A DNA stretch of 64,000 nt. It comes from Nilaparvata lugens. Its lineage: Eukaryota; Arthropoda; Insecta; Hemiptera; Delphacidae. The DNA is taken from the NCBI RefSeq assembly GCF_014356525.2, contig NC_052514.1, positions 2,027,831-2,091,830 on the forward strand, written 5' to 3'. The notes under the pieces were generated by a model. The model had not been told where the DNA came from, ran no database searches, and saw nothing but the letters and a program-made list of their open reading frames with translations. The translations under genes and the position numbers were made by a program. This document shows positions 53,966 through 64,000 of the stretch, one piece after another. Numbering within the stretch: the stretch's first letter is position 1; the number at the start of each line of letters is the position of its first letter.

Positions 53966-54645
53966 ATGAATCACAGAAAGTATCATGATAAGTCACAGAT
54001 CTTAATGTTCAGTTAGTCTATGCTGTTATTTATATAAACATCTTCCATTCACTTAATTCATGACCTTGAATTCATCATACGGATCTTCATAGCCTGATGT
54101 ATGAATAAATAAATGTATGACTCAGGGCTGGTTTCCGAGCTCGGGATTTAGCTAAGTCCTAGACTTTGAACAGCTGGAGTCAGAAAATTGGCTTTCCAAA
54201 ACGGGGCGTAGTCGCAATCTACGTTTAAATAAAATTTCGAAAAACTGGAAAATTGAAAACAAAATAAAATAAAGAGAAAATAGTGTAGGCTAAAGTACCA
54301 GCTACTTTGAATTATTTAGGAATGTTTCATCTCGAAAACCGTTTCCAATTATAGAAATGATAGAATAAAGATTATCATGAAAACTGCGACTACACCCCGT
54401 TTCGGAAAGCCAATTTTCTGACTCCAGCTGTTCAAATATTATAGAACTTAGCTAATTCCCGAGCTCGGGAACCGGCCCTAAATGAATCACAGGTCCAAAT
54501 GTTTAGTTAGTCTATGCTGTTATTTATCTTCCATTTATTCAATTCATGATCTTGGATTTATCATACGAATCTTCAGAGCCTGATGTTTTCTCCCGCAAAT
54601 CTTATGTACTCGATGTATGAATGAATAAATGAATGACTAAATGGT
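53966..54645 (+). repeat. Direct repeats of about 160 bp on both sides of a MITE
   Basis: AATGAATCACAG, GTTCAGTTAGTCTATGCTGTTATT-type sequence in pieces, TTCATGACCTTG and GAGCCTGATG occur at 53966-54123 and again, with changes, at 54480-54645. The duplication surrounds 54124-54479. Confidence 0.75.
54124..54479. mobile_element. 356-bp MITE with about 110-bp inverted ends
   Basis: AGGGCTGGTTTCCGAGCTCG at the left and CGAGCTCGGGAACCGGCCCT at the right. The arms continue through GAACAGCTGGAGTCAGAAAA and CCAAAACGGGGCGTAGTCGC. No clear target duplication because the flanks are themselves duplicated. No ORF. Confidence 0.85.
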
Positions 54646-54747
54646 TACGTCAATACATGCTTAAATGCTCTCTCACAATCAGGAGTGAATTGATACAGAA
54701 TAGACACAGAATACAGCAGTATTATAGGTAGTAGTTTTCTCTAGAGA

Positions 54748-55110
54748 AAAGATAGCGCAAGTGGATATCCCAAGGTTAGGGCGTTTAAGTTTCAATTTTC
54801 ACTGTTAACTCAAGCTGACAGTCCTAGTAGTTCTTTTTCGTGGAGCTGAGTGACGCTGGTAGTCTCTCATACTGTGCCGTTCTTACACTCTCACCCCAAC
54901 AAAACAGTAATAATAGACAGTAGTCGACAGTAATCGGCTTGAGTTTACAAAAATCATTTCATATATTGTTTCTTGTTCTATTGTATACATTTTAATGGAA
55001 ATAAAAGTTATAATTATTATTCATTATTAAAGATAAAAATTGGCTTGGAATTTGGAAGATAAACGACCTATACCATGGAATATCTGCTTGATATACTTTC
55101 TCTATGATGA
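54748..55110. mobile_element. MITE family L, copy L2, with insertion
   Basis: GAGAAAAGATAGCGCAAGTG, AGTAGTTCTTTTTCGTGGAG, TAATCGGCTTGAG and CTATACCATGGAATATCTGC follow L1 order. About 110 bp of extra AT-rich sequence (54953-55065) separates the two halves. The ends have decayed. Confidence 0.75.
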
Positions 55111-55710
55111 TATCTATGTTTAAACTCATTTATGTACATAAATAACCCCAATTACATGGGAGGTATCTGGTGATCACGTCTAAAGTCAGATCATTTCAGG
55201 TGACACTAGAAGGACAAATTAGTATTTTTTTGAAATCTTGTTTGGTAGAAAAGTTTTGAGAAGTAAAACAGTGAAGTGTAAACTTTTTTTTCTTGTAATT
55301 TGACTGCAATCTAACACTCTGGTTGATGAACAGTTCAATTCTAGCATAAATTAATAGATTAAAGTTTGACAGTAAAGGGGTATATGACTCCTTCATAGTC
55401 AAATTGAGCAATGCCCATGCTCTGTTACTTTCAGTATCATTATATTTGCTATATTTGAACCCGATCTGTCATTTACATGAGATCTGTATGCTTCTTCCTT
55501 TTCAGTCTCCTGACTGTAGTGGAGTTGTCAATGAGGTATAGAGCTTGGATGTTCTGATTGTTATGTTGAATCTCTTCATGGTTTCTGGCAGCCTTCAAAG
55601 CGTAAACTGAGAATTGTTTTGTTACCCGAGTAGGTCAAATAATTATAATTTCGTTCAGTCTAGAAGTAGTGTAAAAAAGTTTCAACAAATAAGTGCTAAT
55701 TACAAACTAT
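55111..55710. other. Unassigned stretch
   Basis: No gene or family recognised; the frame at 55196-55411 is unrecognised. Confidence 0.3.
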
Positions 55711-55799
55711 TTCAACCAATAGCTAACAAAATTTATCACATACACTACAACACAAAAAAAGCTGAACAATAATCGAGAATATCAAACACTTGAGCTTTA

Positions 55800-56290
55800 A
55801 AGTCTGGACATCCATGGAAACAAAACCCTTAGTTACCGGATATATTGATTGACTACCACCGTTGTTATATACTGCGAAGTCTGGGGGATTACCCCAGACA
55901 AACCCTTTCAGTCTACCGGGGTATCTGCATTTGCTCGATAAAATTTCATCCGGAAACAAACATACAGACAAACAATCACTACTCACGCACGCGTGCGTTC
56001 GCACATGATTATTCAGCAGCAAGCTTCCTCCCCCCCAAGGTTCATACCCCTGAAAGTGGGTTCCATACCCCCCACTAATGCATGTACAAATAGAATTATC
56101 TTGATGTACACACGTCACACAGTCTGTGTTTGTAATGATGCAATATTTAATACAGTGAAACACCCCCTAGCAGGGAGGCTCCGCCATTTTGGGGGTGGAG
56201 ATGTACTACCCCACAACAGGGTGCCCCGAAATTTAGGGGCGAAACCTGCCCCTCGGAACAGCAGGGGTGGTTTGCGAGTAATATAGCATT
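55800..56290 (-). repeat. GC-richer block, probable transposon fragment
   Basis: TCTGGGGGATTACCCCAGAC is a hairpin. CCCCTGAAAGTGGG, GGGTGGAGATGTACTACCCC and GGGGCGAAACCTGCCCCTCG follow. The 146-residue minus-strand frame (55723-56163) is Cys-rich but has no family signature and spans heterogeneous repeats, so I do not call it a gene. Confidence 0.4.
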
Positions 56291-56533
56291 CAGAGTTGAA
56301 GGGGGCAAGTCTGTCTGCCGGTTTTTGGAGTCTGTAATTTCGCACACGGATTTGCATGTGAACAGCTTTCTGAGTGCTGATTAATGGGAGGAAAAGAGAA
56401 GAAGTTGAGGAGGGAGAGAATAAGGAGTAGAAGAAGATGAAAAAGGAGAAGATTGTGTGAAGCAGTAGTAACAAAGATCTGGTCACAATCAATTGATAAG
56501 GGGATGAGTGAGATCCTTGTTATAATGACATTA

Positions 56534-57438
56534 TCCTATACTATTAAACGAGCAACTTCTGTTTATATGTTTATATGTTCAGATGTTTAGATGTTTGGAT
56601 GTTTAGATGTTCAAATGTTTATATGTTTATCCTATACTATTAAACGAGCAACTTCTATTCATATGTTTAGATGTTTAGATGTTTAGATGTTGAGATGTTG
56701 AGATGTTAAGATGTTTAGATGTTTAGATGTTTATATGTTTAGATGTTTAGATGTTTGGATGTTTAGATGTTTATATGTTTGTATTTCACCGGATCTCGAA
56801 AACGGCTCTTACGATTCTCACGAAATTCAGAACATAGTAGGTTTATAATATAAAGATCCGATCGCACTAGGTCTCATCCTTGGGAAAACTCGCTGAAGGA
56901 CATTAAAAAAATAATTATTATTCATCCTTGGGAAAACAGCTGATAATAATTATTTCGTCGTCTGATAGAAGTGAGTGAGCGAGTTCATGTGTGTGGGACT
57001 GTGTCAAAATTATGACTGGGAAAACAGCTGATAATAATCATTTCGTCGTCTGATGGAAGTGAGTGAGCGAGTTCATGTGGGTGAGACTGTGTCAAAATTT
57101 TGACTCAGCTGTTTAACTTTTGTAATCATTGAATCAAGTACTTAGTGCCGGTTGCAAAAAAGCCGGGTTATTTTCAATCCTGATTAATATTCCAGTAGAT
57201 CCATCTTTTTGAAATGGTATTCTCTGATTTAGTTCACGTGAAGTTAATCAGGATTAAAATTTATCCGGCTTTTGTGCAACTGGGTCTTTGTGAGGAAAAT
57301 TTTTGCATTCCTCTGGGAATTAATCTCAATTTACTGTGATTAGATAGAACATTTCTGTATGAATGTTATTATAATTTCTTCTTTCGTAATAAAATTTTGT
57401 ATGCTGTTGTACTCCAAAGCGAAGCTCGGTCCCTGATA
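56534..57438 (+). mobile_element. Helitron-like family G, copy G3
   Basis: Starts TCCTATACTATTAAACGAGC; the same start recurs at 56633 after an ATGTTTAG minisatellite. Contains CTCGAAAACGGCTCTTACGA and a duplicated block with GTCGTCTGAT(A/G)GAAGTGAGTG (56956 and 57046). Ends with the hairpin CAAAGCGAAGCTCGGTCCC. Opposite orientation to G4, so their 3' ends face each other across 770 bp. Confidence 0.65.
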
Positions 57439-58210
57439 TTTCTATTTACATTGGTGTTGATTAGAAGAAGGAGAAGTGTTTATATGTAAAGGTGTTGAAA
57501 TAAATGTTTGGTGTAAACAAACGGCTGAAATTATTGTGCATTTTAATTGGAAGCTCGAATGAATACAATAAAATTAAATTGAATGAGGGAAAAACAAAGA
57601 TGATGTAGTCAAATATCACATAACTATTTGAGGAAATTCACATTCATTAGACATGTTTTAAAACTTTTTCCTACAGTTACGTTGAAAAGTGGCCATTGCT
57701 GCACTGATTACGGAACGCAAAGAATCACTTTTCCGCTCTAGTGCGGAAAAAGTTTTTCTGCACTCCAGATTTGCAACATGGCAACGCAAAATACTTAGTA
57801 GGTTATATGGAGCAACAGTGCAGCAAAATCAAAATGAAGTTGGTAACAGTGACTGCTGTGGCTGCTATAGTGAGCAGAGGTGCAACCAAGCACAACGCGC
57901 TAATTATTAAGTAGATATTATAACCAAGGACAACAAGGACTTTAGGATTAAGGTTTTTATCAATAATAAAATTACACAGAAAAACATTTGATGCATTTCA
58001 GGCAATTTTACCCATAATTACCCACTTTTCATATTCAATGGTAACTGTAGGAAAAACTTAATGTGAAATACGTGCGCAAAGTTCCTCTGCTGCACTCAAG
58101 AAACCATTTCACGAAACGTTTCTTTCGGTGCAGCAAACTGTCACTTTGCGCACTAGTTGCACAAATAACTATTTATCTGACCAAGCACTGTGTCGGATTA
58201 TGAAATGAAT
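57439..58210. other. Spacer between G3 and G4 with short inverted ends
   Basis: CTTTTTCCTACAGTTACGTT at 57664 and GGTAACTGTAGGAAAAACTT at 58040 are inverse, so a DNA element of about 390 bp is possible. The interior has CAGTGCAGCAAAATCAAAAT and TCTAGTGCGGAAAAAGTTT. The 73-residue frame at 57689 is unrecognised. Confidence 0.4.
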
Positions 58211-58511
58211 ATCGGGGACCGAGCTTCGCTCTGGAGTACAAAAGCATAGAAAAATAATTACGAAAGAAGAAATTATAATAATATTTATAGTTCATTCAGA
58301 AATGTTCTATCTAATCACAGTGAATTGAGATTTATTCCCAGAGGAATCTAAACATTTCCCTCACAAAGGCCCGGTTGCACAAAAGCCGGTTTAATTTCAA
58401 TCCTGATCAATTTCACGTGAGCCAAATCAGAGAAGACCATTTCAAAAAGATGGTTCCACTAGAATTAATCAGGATTTAAAATAACCCGGCTTTTTTGCAA
58501 CCGGCAGTAAG

Positions 58512-58548
58512 CAAAGACCTTAAAGAGATATCATCTTTAAGGTCTTTG
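58512..58548. mobile_element. 37-bp bare hairpin of MITE family S
   Basis: CAAAGACCTTAAAGA...TCTTTAAGGTCTTTG with a few loop bases. GCAGTAAG is duplicated on both sides (58504-58511, 58549-58556), 8 bp, and G1-G3 show the unbroken context. The ends equal those of the 239-bp MITE at 26258-26496, also with an 8-bp duplication. Confidence 0.85.
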
Positions 58549-58587
58549 GCAGTAAGTACCTGATTGAATGATTACAAAAGTTCAACA

Positions 58588-58831
58588 TTTTTTGTGTAGT
58601 TGAGAAGTTGATATTGTGGTAATTATCCATTTTGAATGAAAAAGACTGAGAAATTGTCAAAAAACCACTGATTTATTGATAATTAGAAAGACCGGTTTCG
58701 GTTATTACACCATTGTCAATCTCTGATAAACAGTTCATCAGAGATTGACAATGGTGTAATAACCGAAACCGGTCTTTCTAATTATCAATAAATCAGTGGT
58801 TTTTTGACAATTTCTCAGTCTTTTTCATTCA
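58588..58831 (-). mobile_element. Retroposed hairpin family F, copy F3
   Basis: Perfectly paired arms (TTAGAAAGACCGGTTTCGG...CCGAAACCGGTCTTTCTAA) plus the one-sided tail GTGTAGTTGAGAAGTTGATA leading to a T run. AAAAGTTCAACA is duplicated (58576-58587, 58832-58843). It interrupts the G4 sequence that reads AAAAGTTCAACAGCTGAGT in G1 and G2. Confidence 0.9.
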
Positions 58832-59379
58832 AAAAGTTCAACAGCTGAGTCATAATTTTGACATAGTCCCACACACATGAACTCGCTCACTCACTTCCGT
58901 CTTCAACAGACGACGAAATAATTATTATCAGCTGTTTTTCCAATGATGAATAATAATTATCCTTCCAATGTCTTTCAGCGAGTTTTCCCAGGGATGAGAC
59001 CTAGTGCAATCAAATTTTTATATTATAAACCTACTATGTTATGAATTTTGTGAGAATTGTTATAGCCGTTTCCGAAATCCGGTGAAATACAAACATATGA
59101 ACAGAAATTACTCGTTTAATAGTATAGGATAAATCATCAATCAATAGTCATAGTATTCAGTTCATCAATTTCTTGAAAATTGATAACTTGAAATTAAGAA
59201 GGTACCCATCAAAGAAAATTCAGAGTATTAGGCCTAATTCTAGAAAAAGAACAGAATAATTCAAAGATTGACGTTGAAACAATATGAGTTGATTCATTGT
59301 AATTCATTCATCAATGGATTATAATTTGATTTGTTACAATTCATCCATAGAATGAATGAATCTAAAGCTGCGTATCGAC

Positions 59380-59545
59380 CAAAGTTATTAACAAAATGTT
59401 AATAACTCAATCCTTATAGATTCTATTAGATTGAACATAACTTATCATACACATGATGAACATATGTGTTTGTCAAGTTTTATTCAATCTAATAGAATCT
59501 ATAAGGATTGAGTTATCCACATTTTGTCAATAACTTTGGTGTTAA
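59380..59545. repeat. Palindrome with about 80-bp arms
   Basis: ACCAAAGTTATTAACAAAAT and AACTCAATCCTTATAGATTC pair with ATTTTGTCAATAACTTTGGT and GAATCTATAAGGATTGAGTT. The loop is about 5 bp. Left flank TAAAGCTGCGTATCG resembles the end of 41910-42163. Confidence 0.85.
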
Positions 59546-60654
59546 CCTAGCTCAAGAAGAATAATGCTGAGAGCTAATGGTGAATTACAATAATAAAGTG
59601 AATAGCAAAACAATATAGAAGAACTGCCAACACTGTCTAGCTACAGTGAGATTCAATATTCAACCTGTTCTACTTATACGTTATTCCCATACAAGCTGAC
59701 AGATTGAAGTGAATTGCACCGCCGATTGAATCAGCTGACTAACATTGGCCTTGACCCAGTGACAGTGGGAGTGCGAGAGAGAGAGTGTGAAAGTAACGGA
59801 AAGTGAAAGTAATAGGAGAGGTTGATGACTCTGCTGCTGTCATGCTAGAGCTGCAGGCAATGAGTATAGATTTAAGATTGTTTTTGGTCAAAATTATTTC
59901 TTTAATATGTGAATATTTGTAATATGTGTAAAACGTTTGGTGTTTTAATTCTTCTAAATTTAAAATTTGCATCTCGTATTTATTCTTGGACGAAAATTGA
60001 GCTTGAACTATTTACAGTAGAAACATAACCTATTTTTATGGACATGTAACATTATCAAAATTTGGGAATGGAATAGTTTTGGGCCAAACCTGTTGTTCCT
60101 ACCCAATATTATTTTATATGATTTGTAATATTGTATCCACGAATAAATATTACTTATTTTATTATTCATTAATTTATTAGGTTAGCACAAACAATACAAT
60201 GATCGGAGAAGAAAAAACAGGCTATTGCCCGAAACTTTTTAAATTTCCTAATTTAGTTTCAAATTGTTTAAATATTATACATAGGTTATGTCCATTTTAA
60301 TTTTCTACACCAAATCATTATCTAAGAATATAGATTAGAATAAAACAAACAATTTCAAATTTGGATGGATTGATAGTGAAACTTTCGTAAAAACATGAAA
60401 CAAACTAAACTTAAATTTGAACAGAACAAACTTAAACCTTCAAAACTTAAAACAAAACTTAAATAAACAAACTTAAATTCATAAAATAAAGAATAAAACC
60501 ACTTAAAATTTGAGCTCGAAAATATCACGTTCACCTTAGCTTATTGTCATCAGTTAATTTTTGTGATAATAATGTGAAATTCATCTTCTATGATTGGTTT
60601 TAAAGCATCTGAATTTAAAAATCTACGTTGTGGAAATAATTAAGGACTGAACAT
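59546..60654. other. Unassigned AT-rich stretch of 1.1 kb
   Basis: No gene recognised. At 59682-59725, AAGCTGACAGATTGAAGTGA is one more CTGACAG-type unit. ACTTAAA-rich short repeats lie at 60400-60500. Confidence 0.35.
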
Positions 60655-60770
60655 TTTGTGAAGTGAACAACAACAAGAGTTAACCTATATCGGACTATGT
60701 GTAACATTATCTAAATTTGGGAGAGGAATAGCACAAGGTTACCTTATTTTCTATTTTCTCTCAACATATC
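60655..60770 (+). repeat. Dispersed repeat family M, copy 4
   Basis: TTGTGAAGTGAACAACAAC, GTGTAACATTATCTAAATTT and AATAGCACAAGGTTACCTTA, like 10060 and 40560. Confidence 0.65.
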
Positions 60771-61264
60771 CAGGATATGTTGAGGTGGATAAATTTATGG
60801 TGAGAATGCTCGGAATGAAAGGAGGAGAGATGTCTGAAAATAATAGAATGAGGAGTGTTATGATAAACAGTAGAACTTGGAAAAGAATGAAGACGAGAAA
60901 AGAAAGGAAAAAAACAATCCGATAAACTACGAGAATAATAATCACGTTTTATAAATATTTATTTAAATATTTTTTTATTAAATTCATTTAAGGTTTATTT
61001 GATGTTTTCTATTTTAATATTATTTTTAATAATAATTATATATTTAAGTAGCTTGAATTTAAAGTTTAACATTGGAAATGTTTAGATGTATTTTAATAAG
61101 TAGGAGTAGGAGTTGAAAGAAGTTCATGAATGAGATCTTAAGTAGAGAGTATGAAGATAATGATTAAAGGAGAAGAAGAAGAAAATAATTAGAATAGAGA
61201 AAAACGGAGAGAAAATTAAAGAAAAGGAGGAAATGTTCATTCAATGAAAAAAGAAGAAATGGAG
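60771..61264. other. Unassigned, GA-rich at 61130-61260
   Basis: An inverted pair, CTCAACATATCC / GGATATGTTGAG, lies at 60761-60784. Nothing else recognised. Confidence 0.35.
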
Positions 61265-61265
61265 G

Positions 61266-62045
61266 TGATTGATTGATTGAGTACTTTATTTATGTAGATT
61301 AAAATATATACTGGCTTATACACTTATATACAATAGCTTACAATACAGCAAAATTATAGATGAATCTACATAATATAGACCAAGAGAATAATTATTGAAC
61401 TGTATATGATATGAGAAAGCAATTTGGAATATAATAACTATAGATAATGATATTGTTATGCATCTACATAATGGTGATGTAGAAGAGGAGGATGAAGAGG
61501 AGGAGGTATAGGAGATTGATTGATTGATTGATTGATTGAGTACTTTATTTACGTAGATTACAATATATACTGTCTTATACACTTATATACAATAGCTTAC
61601 AATACAGCAAAATTATACATGAATCTACATAATATAGACCAAGAGAATAATTATTGAACTGTATATGATATGAGAAAGCAATTTGGAATATAATAACTAT
61701 AGATAATGATATTGTTATGCATCTACATAATGGTGATGTAGAAGAGGAGGATGAAGAGGAGGAGGTATAGGAGATTGATTGATTGATTGATTGATTGAGT
61801 ACTTTATTTACGTAGATTACAATATATTATACTGTCTTATACACTTATATACAATAGCTTACAATACAGCAAAATTATAGATGAATTTACATGATATAGA
61901 CTAAGAAAATAATTATTGAACTGTATATGATATGAAAACAATTTGTAATATAATAACTATAGATAATAATTATATTGTTATGCATCTACATAAATTGGCG
62001 GAGCTTTGGACCATATCAATGTCCATTCTTTGGAAAGAATATTAA
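61266..62045 (-). repeat. Three tandem family D units
   Basis: GAGTACTTTATTT with a preceding GATT run recurs at about 61278, 61538 and 61797, period about 259 bp. Units 2 and 3 are nearly identical, including the GAAGAGGAGGATGAAGAGGA spacer. The third continues to TTGGCGGAGCTTTGGACC and CAATGTCCATTCTTTGG, the full D unit. This is a local tandem duplication, not independent insertions. Confidence 0.85.
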
Positions 62046-62160
62046 AAATATAGGAGATGGAGGAGAAGAAGTAGACAAAGGAAAAGGATGAGGAGGAGAA
62101 GGTGGAGAAGGAGGAGAAGGTGGAGAAGGAGGAGAAGGAGGAGGAGGAAGAGGAGCAGAC
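62046..62160 (+). repeat. GGA/GAA-rich minisatellite
   Basis: GGAGAAGGTGGAGAAGGA units; the Pro/Ser-rich minus-strand frames over it are shadows. Confidence 0.85.
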
Positions 62161-62519
62161 GACAAAATATCGGTGAAAGATGAGAAGAACAGGCAGAGAG
62201 AATAAGCAGATAAATGGAAAAGCAAATAGAATCCCATCGAAAAAGTACCCCATGCAAACAGTGTAGATGATTTTGATGATGATGATGATTGCTGACTCAT
62301 TGTTTCGACGTTGTTTTTGTTGTCCGTCGGACAGCTGAGTCAATCACAGGTGGTCCAGGATGCAGGACGAAGGATAGAAGGATAGAGAGTCCTGGAAGGT
62401 TTCCAAAGTCCAGTTTGCAACTAACACCCTCCTGTCAAATGCTGTATGTGCTACAACCCCTTTCCAACTCCATACATCAATGAACCTCAAATACTTCTGT
62501 ACACATTCACTTTGCAGTG
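62161..62519. other. Unassigned stretch
   Basis: No gene or family recognised. Short frames at 62289-62556 have no features. Confidence 0.3.
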
Positions 62520-62642
62520 ATTTTCTCTCTCTCACACATCTATCCTTCTCTTCCAATCTCTCTATTATTCAATCATTCACTATTCCAATCTCACTATCAT
62601 TCTCTCTCTCTCTCCCTCTCTCTCTCTCTCTCTCCTTTTTGT
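62520..62642 (+). repeat. CT-rich simple repeat before D8
   Basis: CTCTCTCTC runs, as before D3 and D4. Confidence 0.85.
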
Positions 62643-62965
62643 TAGAGAGTTAGTGGGAAGGATATTTCGAATATTCTTTCCAAAGAATGAACATTGATAA
62701 TTCCAAAGCTCCGCCAATTTATGTAGATGCATAACAATATTATCTATAGCTATTACCAATTGCTTTTTTACTTTCCTTGCCCTATTACCATAGGTAAGGA
62801 AAGTATTGCTTTCCGAAAAAAATTAAGGTACCCCAATTTCTAATTTCTATACGTTTCAAGGTCCCTTGAGCCAAACAAAAAACTGGTTTTTGGGTATTGT
62901 CTGTATGTGTGTATGTGTGTGTGTGTGTGTGTGTTGTGTGTGTGTGGTGTGTGTGTGTGTGTGTG

Positions 62966-63007
<42 letters not shown>

Positions 63008-63890
63008 TGTGTGTGTTGTGTGTGTGTGTGTGTGTTGTGTGTGTGTTGTGTGGTGGTGTGTGTGTGTGTGTGTATGAGTGTATGTGCGTCTGTGTACACG
63101 ATATCTCGTCTCCCAATTAACGGAATGACTTGAAATTTGGAACTTAAGGTCCTTACGATATAAGGATCCGACACGAACAATTTCGATCAATGCAATTCAA
63201 GATGGCGGCTGAAATGGCGAAAATGTTGTCAAAACCAGGGTTTTTCGTGATTTTCTCGGAACCGGCTCCAACGATTTTGATCAAATTCATACCTAAAATA
63301 TCATCGATAAGCTCTATCAACTGCCACAAGTCCCATATCTGTAAAAATTTCAGGAGCGCCGCCCATCACTGCAGATAGATTCCCAATTATCAGGCTTCAG
63401 ATACAAATGAAACAAAAAGAAATCAAGTGGAGTAGATGAGCATGAAAATCTCTACAATTAATGTTCAGTAACATTTTCTCCTAAAATTGAAAATAAGCTT
63501 TACATTCGAGAAAATGTGATTATTCAATTGCAAATTATTGTTGATTCTTTAAATCATTCACTATGAAGAGATAGCAGACCTCATGTGTGTCTCCAGCGTT
63601 ATTGCCCTGTCACCAGGGCAATGAAATATTTGAATAGTAGACTTGAGATGCGCGGGAACACTAGCGTCAGTGATCAATTTTCATAACGGCAAGGAAAGTT
63701 GTGTGAGTGCGCCACACCAGATTTTTCATAATTATCATATGCAGTTCAATAATTATTTTCTTAGTCTATATTATGTGAATTCATCTATAATTTTGCTGTA
63801 TTGTAAGCTATTTATATAAGTGTAAAAGCCAGTATATATTGTAATCTACATAAATGAAGTATTCAATGAATGAATGAATCAATCAATCTC
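62643..63890 (+). mobile_element. Family D unit, copy D8, split by A6
   Basis: Left part TAGAGAGTTAGTGGGAAGGA to CTATTACCAATTGCTTTT; right part ATCATATGCAGTTCAATAAT to the AATC tail at 63890. Joined by order, they match D2 and D3, so A6 entered the T run after TTGC. Confidence 0.85.
62766..63726 (+). mobile_element. Family A element, copy A6
   Basis: TTTACTTTCCTTGCCCTATT to GTGCGCCACACCAGATTTTT, about 960 bp, TG run at 62905-63072. Full internal block present (GATATCTCGTCTCCC, AAGATGGCGGCTGAAATGG, AGTCCCATATCTGT). Its nested position in D8 defines both ends of the family. Confidence 0.88.
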
Positions 63891-64000
63891 TCTCCCTGTT
63901 CAATGTGTTTCCATTCCAAATCGTTCTACATTTTCCCAGTTATCTTGTGTGTTTCTCCGTCTTCCTACCCTATTCATCATATCATTCTCTCATCTCTCCT

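Larger units (their letters stand above)
58211..59128 (-). mobile_element. Helitron-like family G, copy G4, with two nested insertions
   Basis: From the hairpin end GGGGACCGAGCTTCGCTCTG to the minus-strand start TCCTATACTATTAAACGAGT. It carries a 37-bp hairpin at 58512 and F3 at 58588, both with clean target duplications. Confidence 0.7.

Noticed and set aside
55723..56163. 146-residue Cys-rich minus-strand frame
   Set aside because: It crosses several GC-rich repeat blocks, has no recognisable domain or signal, and overlaps equally long frames in other phases.
57689..57910. 73-residue frame with several Cys near its end
   Set aside because: It lies between two inverse GTAACTGTAGGAAAA motifs in a probable element, with no family pattern.

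Overview
This window looks like intergenic DNA from a repeat-rich insect nuclear genome. I think a planthopper (Hemiptera, Delphacidae, Nilaparvata type) is most likely. That assignment rests on recalled repeat families and was not checked by any search. The DNA is AT-rich and crowded with GAA/TTC, GA/CT and TG/CA simple repeats. I found no host gene with a convincing exon structure, no rRNA, no true tRNA gene and no CRISPR array. Nearly all of the longer reading frames are translations of microsatellites or transposon copies.

The recognisable content is mobile elements, mostly short and non-autonomous, often nested. Family B is a TA-flanked MITE with ends AGTGAGGTCCACGTTATAAT, present in about 16 whole or partial copies. 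Family A is an unclassified element of about 0.7-1.2 kb with an internal TG run, in six copies. Family C is a Helitron-type element with a GTGA microsatellite, in three long copies and a fragment. Family G is Helitron-like with TCCTATACTATT ends, in four copies. Family D is a SINE-like or LINE 3'-end unit with an AATC tail, in about eight copies. Family M is a dispersed repeat of about 120 bp. There is also a classical Helitron (33960-34752), an internally deleted piggyBac copy with a broken transposase (29472-31545), two TTAA-type MITEs, LINE relics and 3' ends, and an inverted pair of tRNA-derived SINEs.

Layout. 1-9.3 kb holds E, A1, a 1-kb polypyrimidine tract, Helitron C copies, A2 and B1. 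9.3-14.4 kb holds M and B copies, a LINE tail, a second 1-kb polypyrimidine tract and a 100-N assembly gap. 14.7-16.2 kb is a degenerate tandem array built on TGATACTGTATCA, containing a 38-bp minisatellite and a hairpin MITE. 16.2-26.6 kb is a mosaic of E, B, G, D and hairpin elements with LINE remnants. 27.4-31.6 kb has a TTAA-type MITE split by A3, then the piggyBac element. 31.6-44 kb has B, D, Helitron, tandem duplications, the SINE foldback, the K dimer and A4. 44-55 kb has hairpins, C3, A5, a mariner-type MITE in a hairpin loop, and more B and L copies. 55-64 kb has two tail-to-tail G copies, a D triplet, and D8 split by A6.

The most unusual signal is the density of long inverted repeats. 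Some families are DNA-type MITEs with 7-8 bp target duplications. At least four insertions are hairpins with 12-15 bp target duplications, some with A-rich tails, as expected for retroposition. Several different hairpin families share one short core motif. Two MITE families each have a derivative reduced to a bare hairpin of 37-39 bp.
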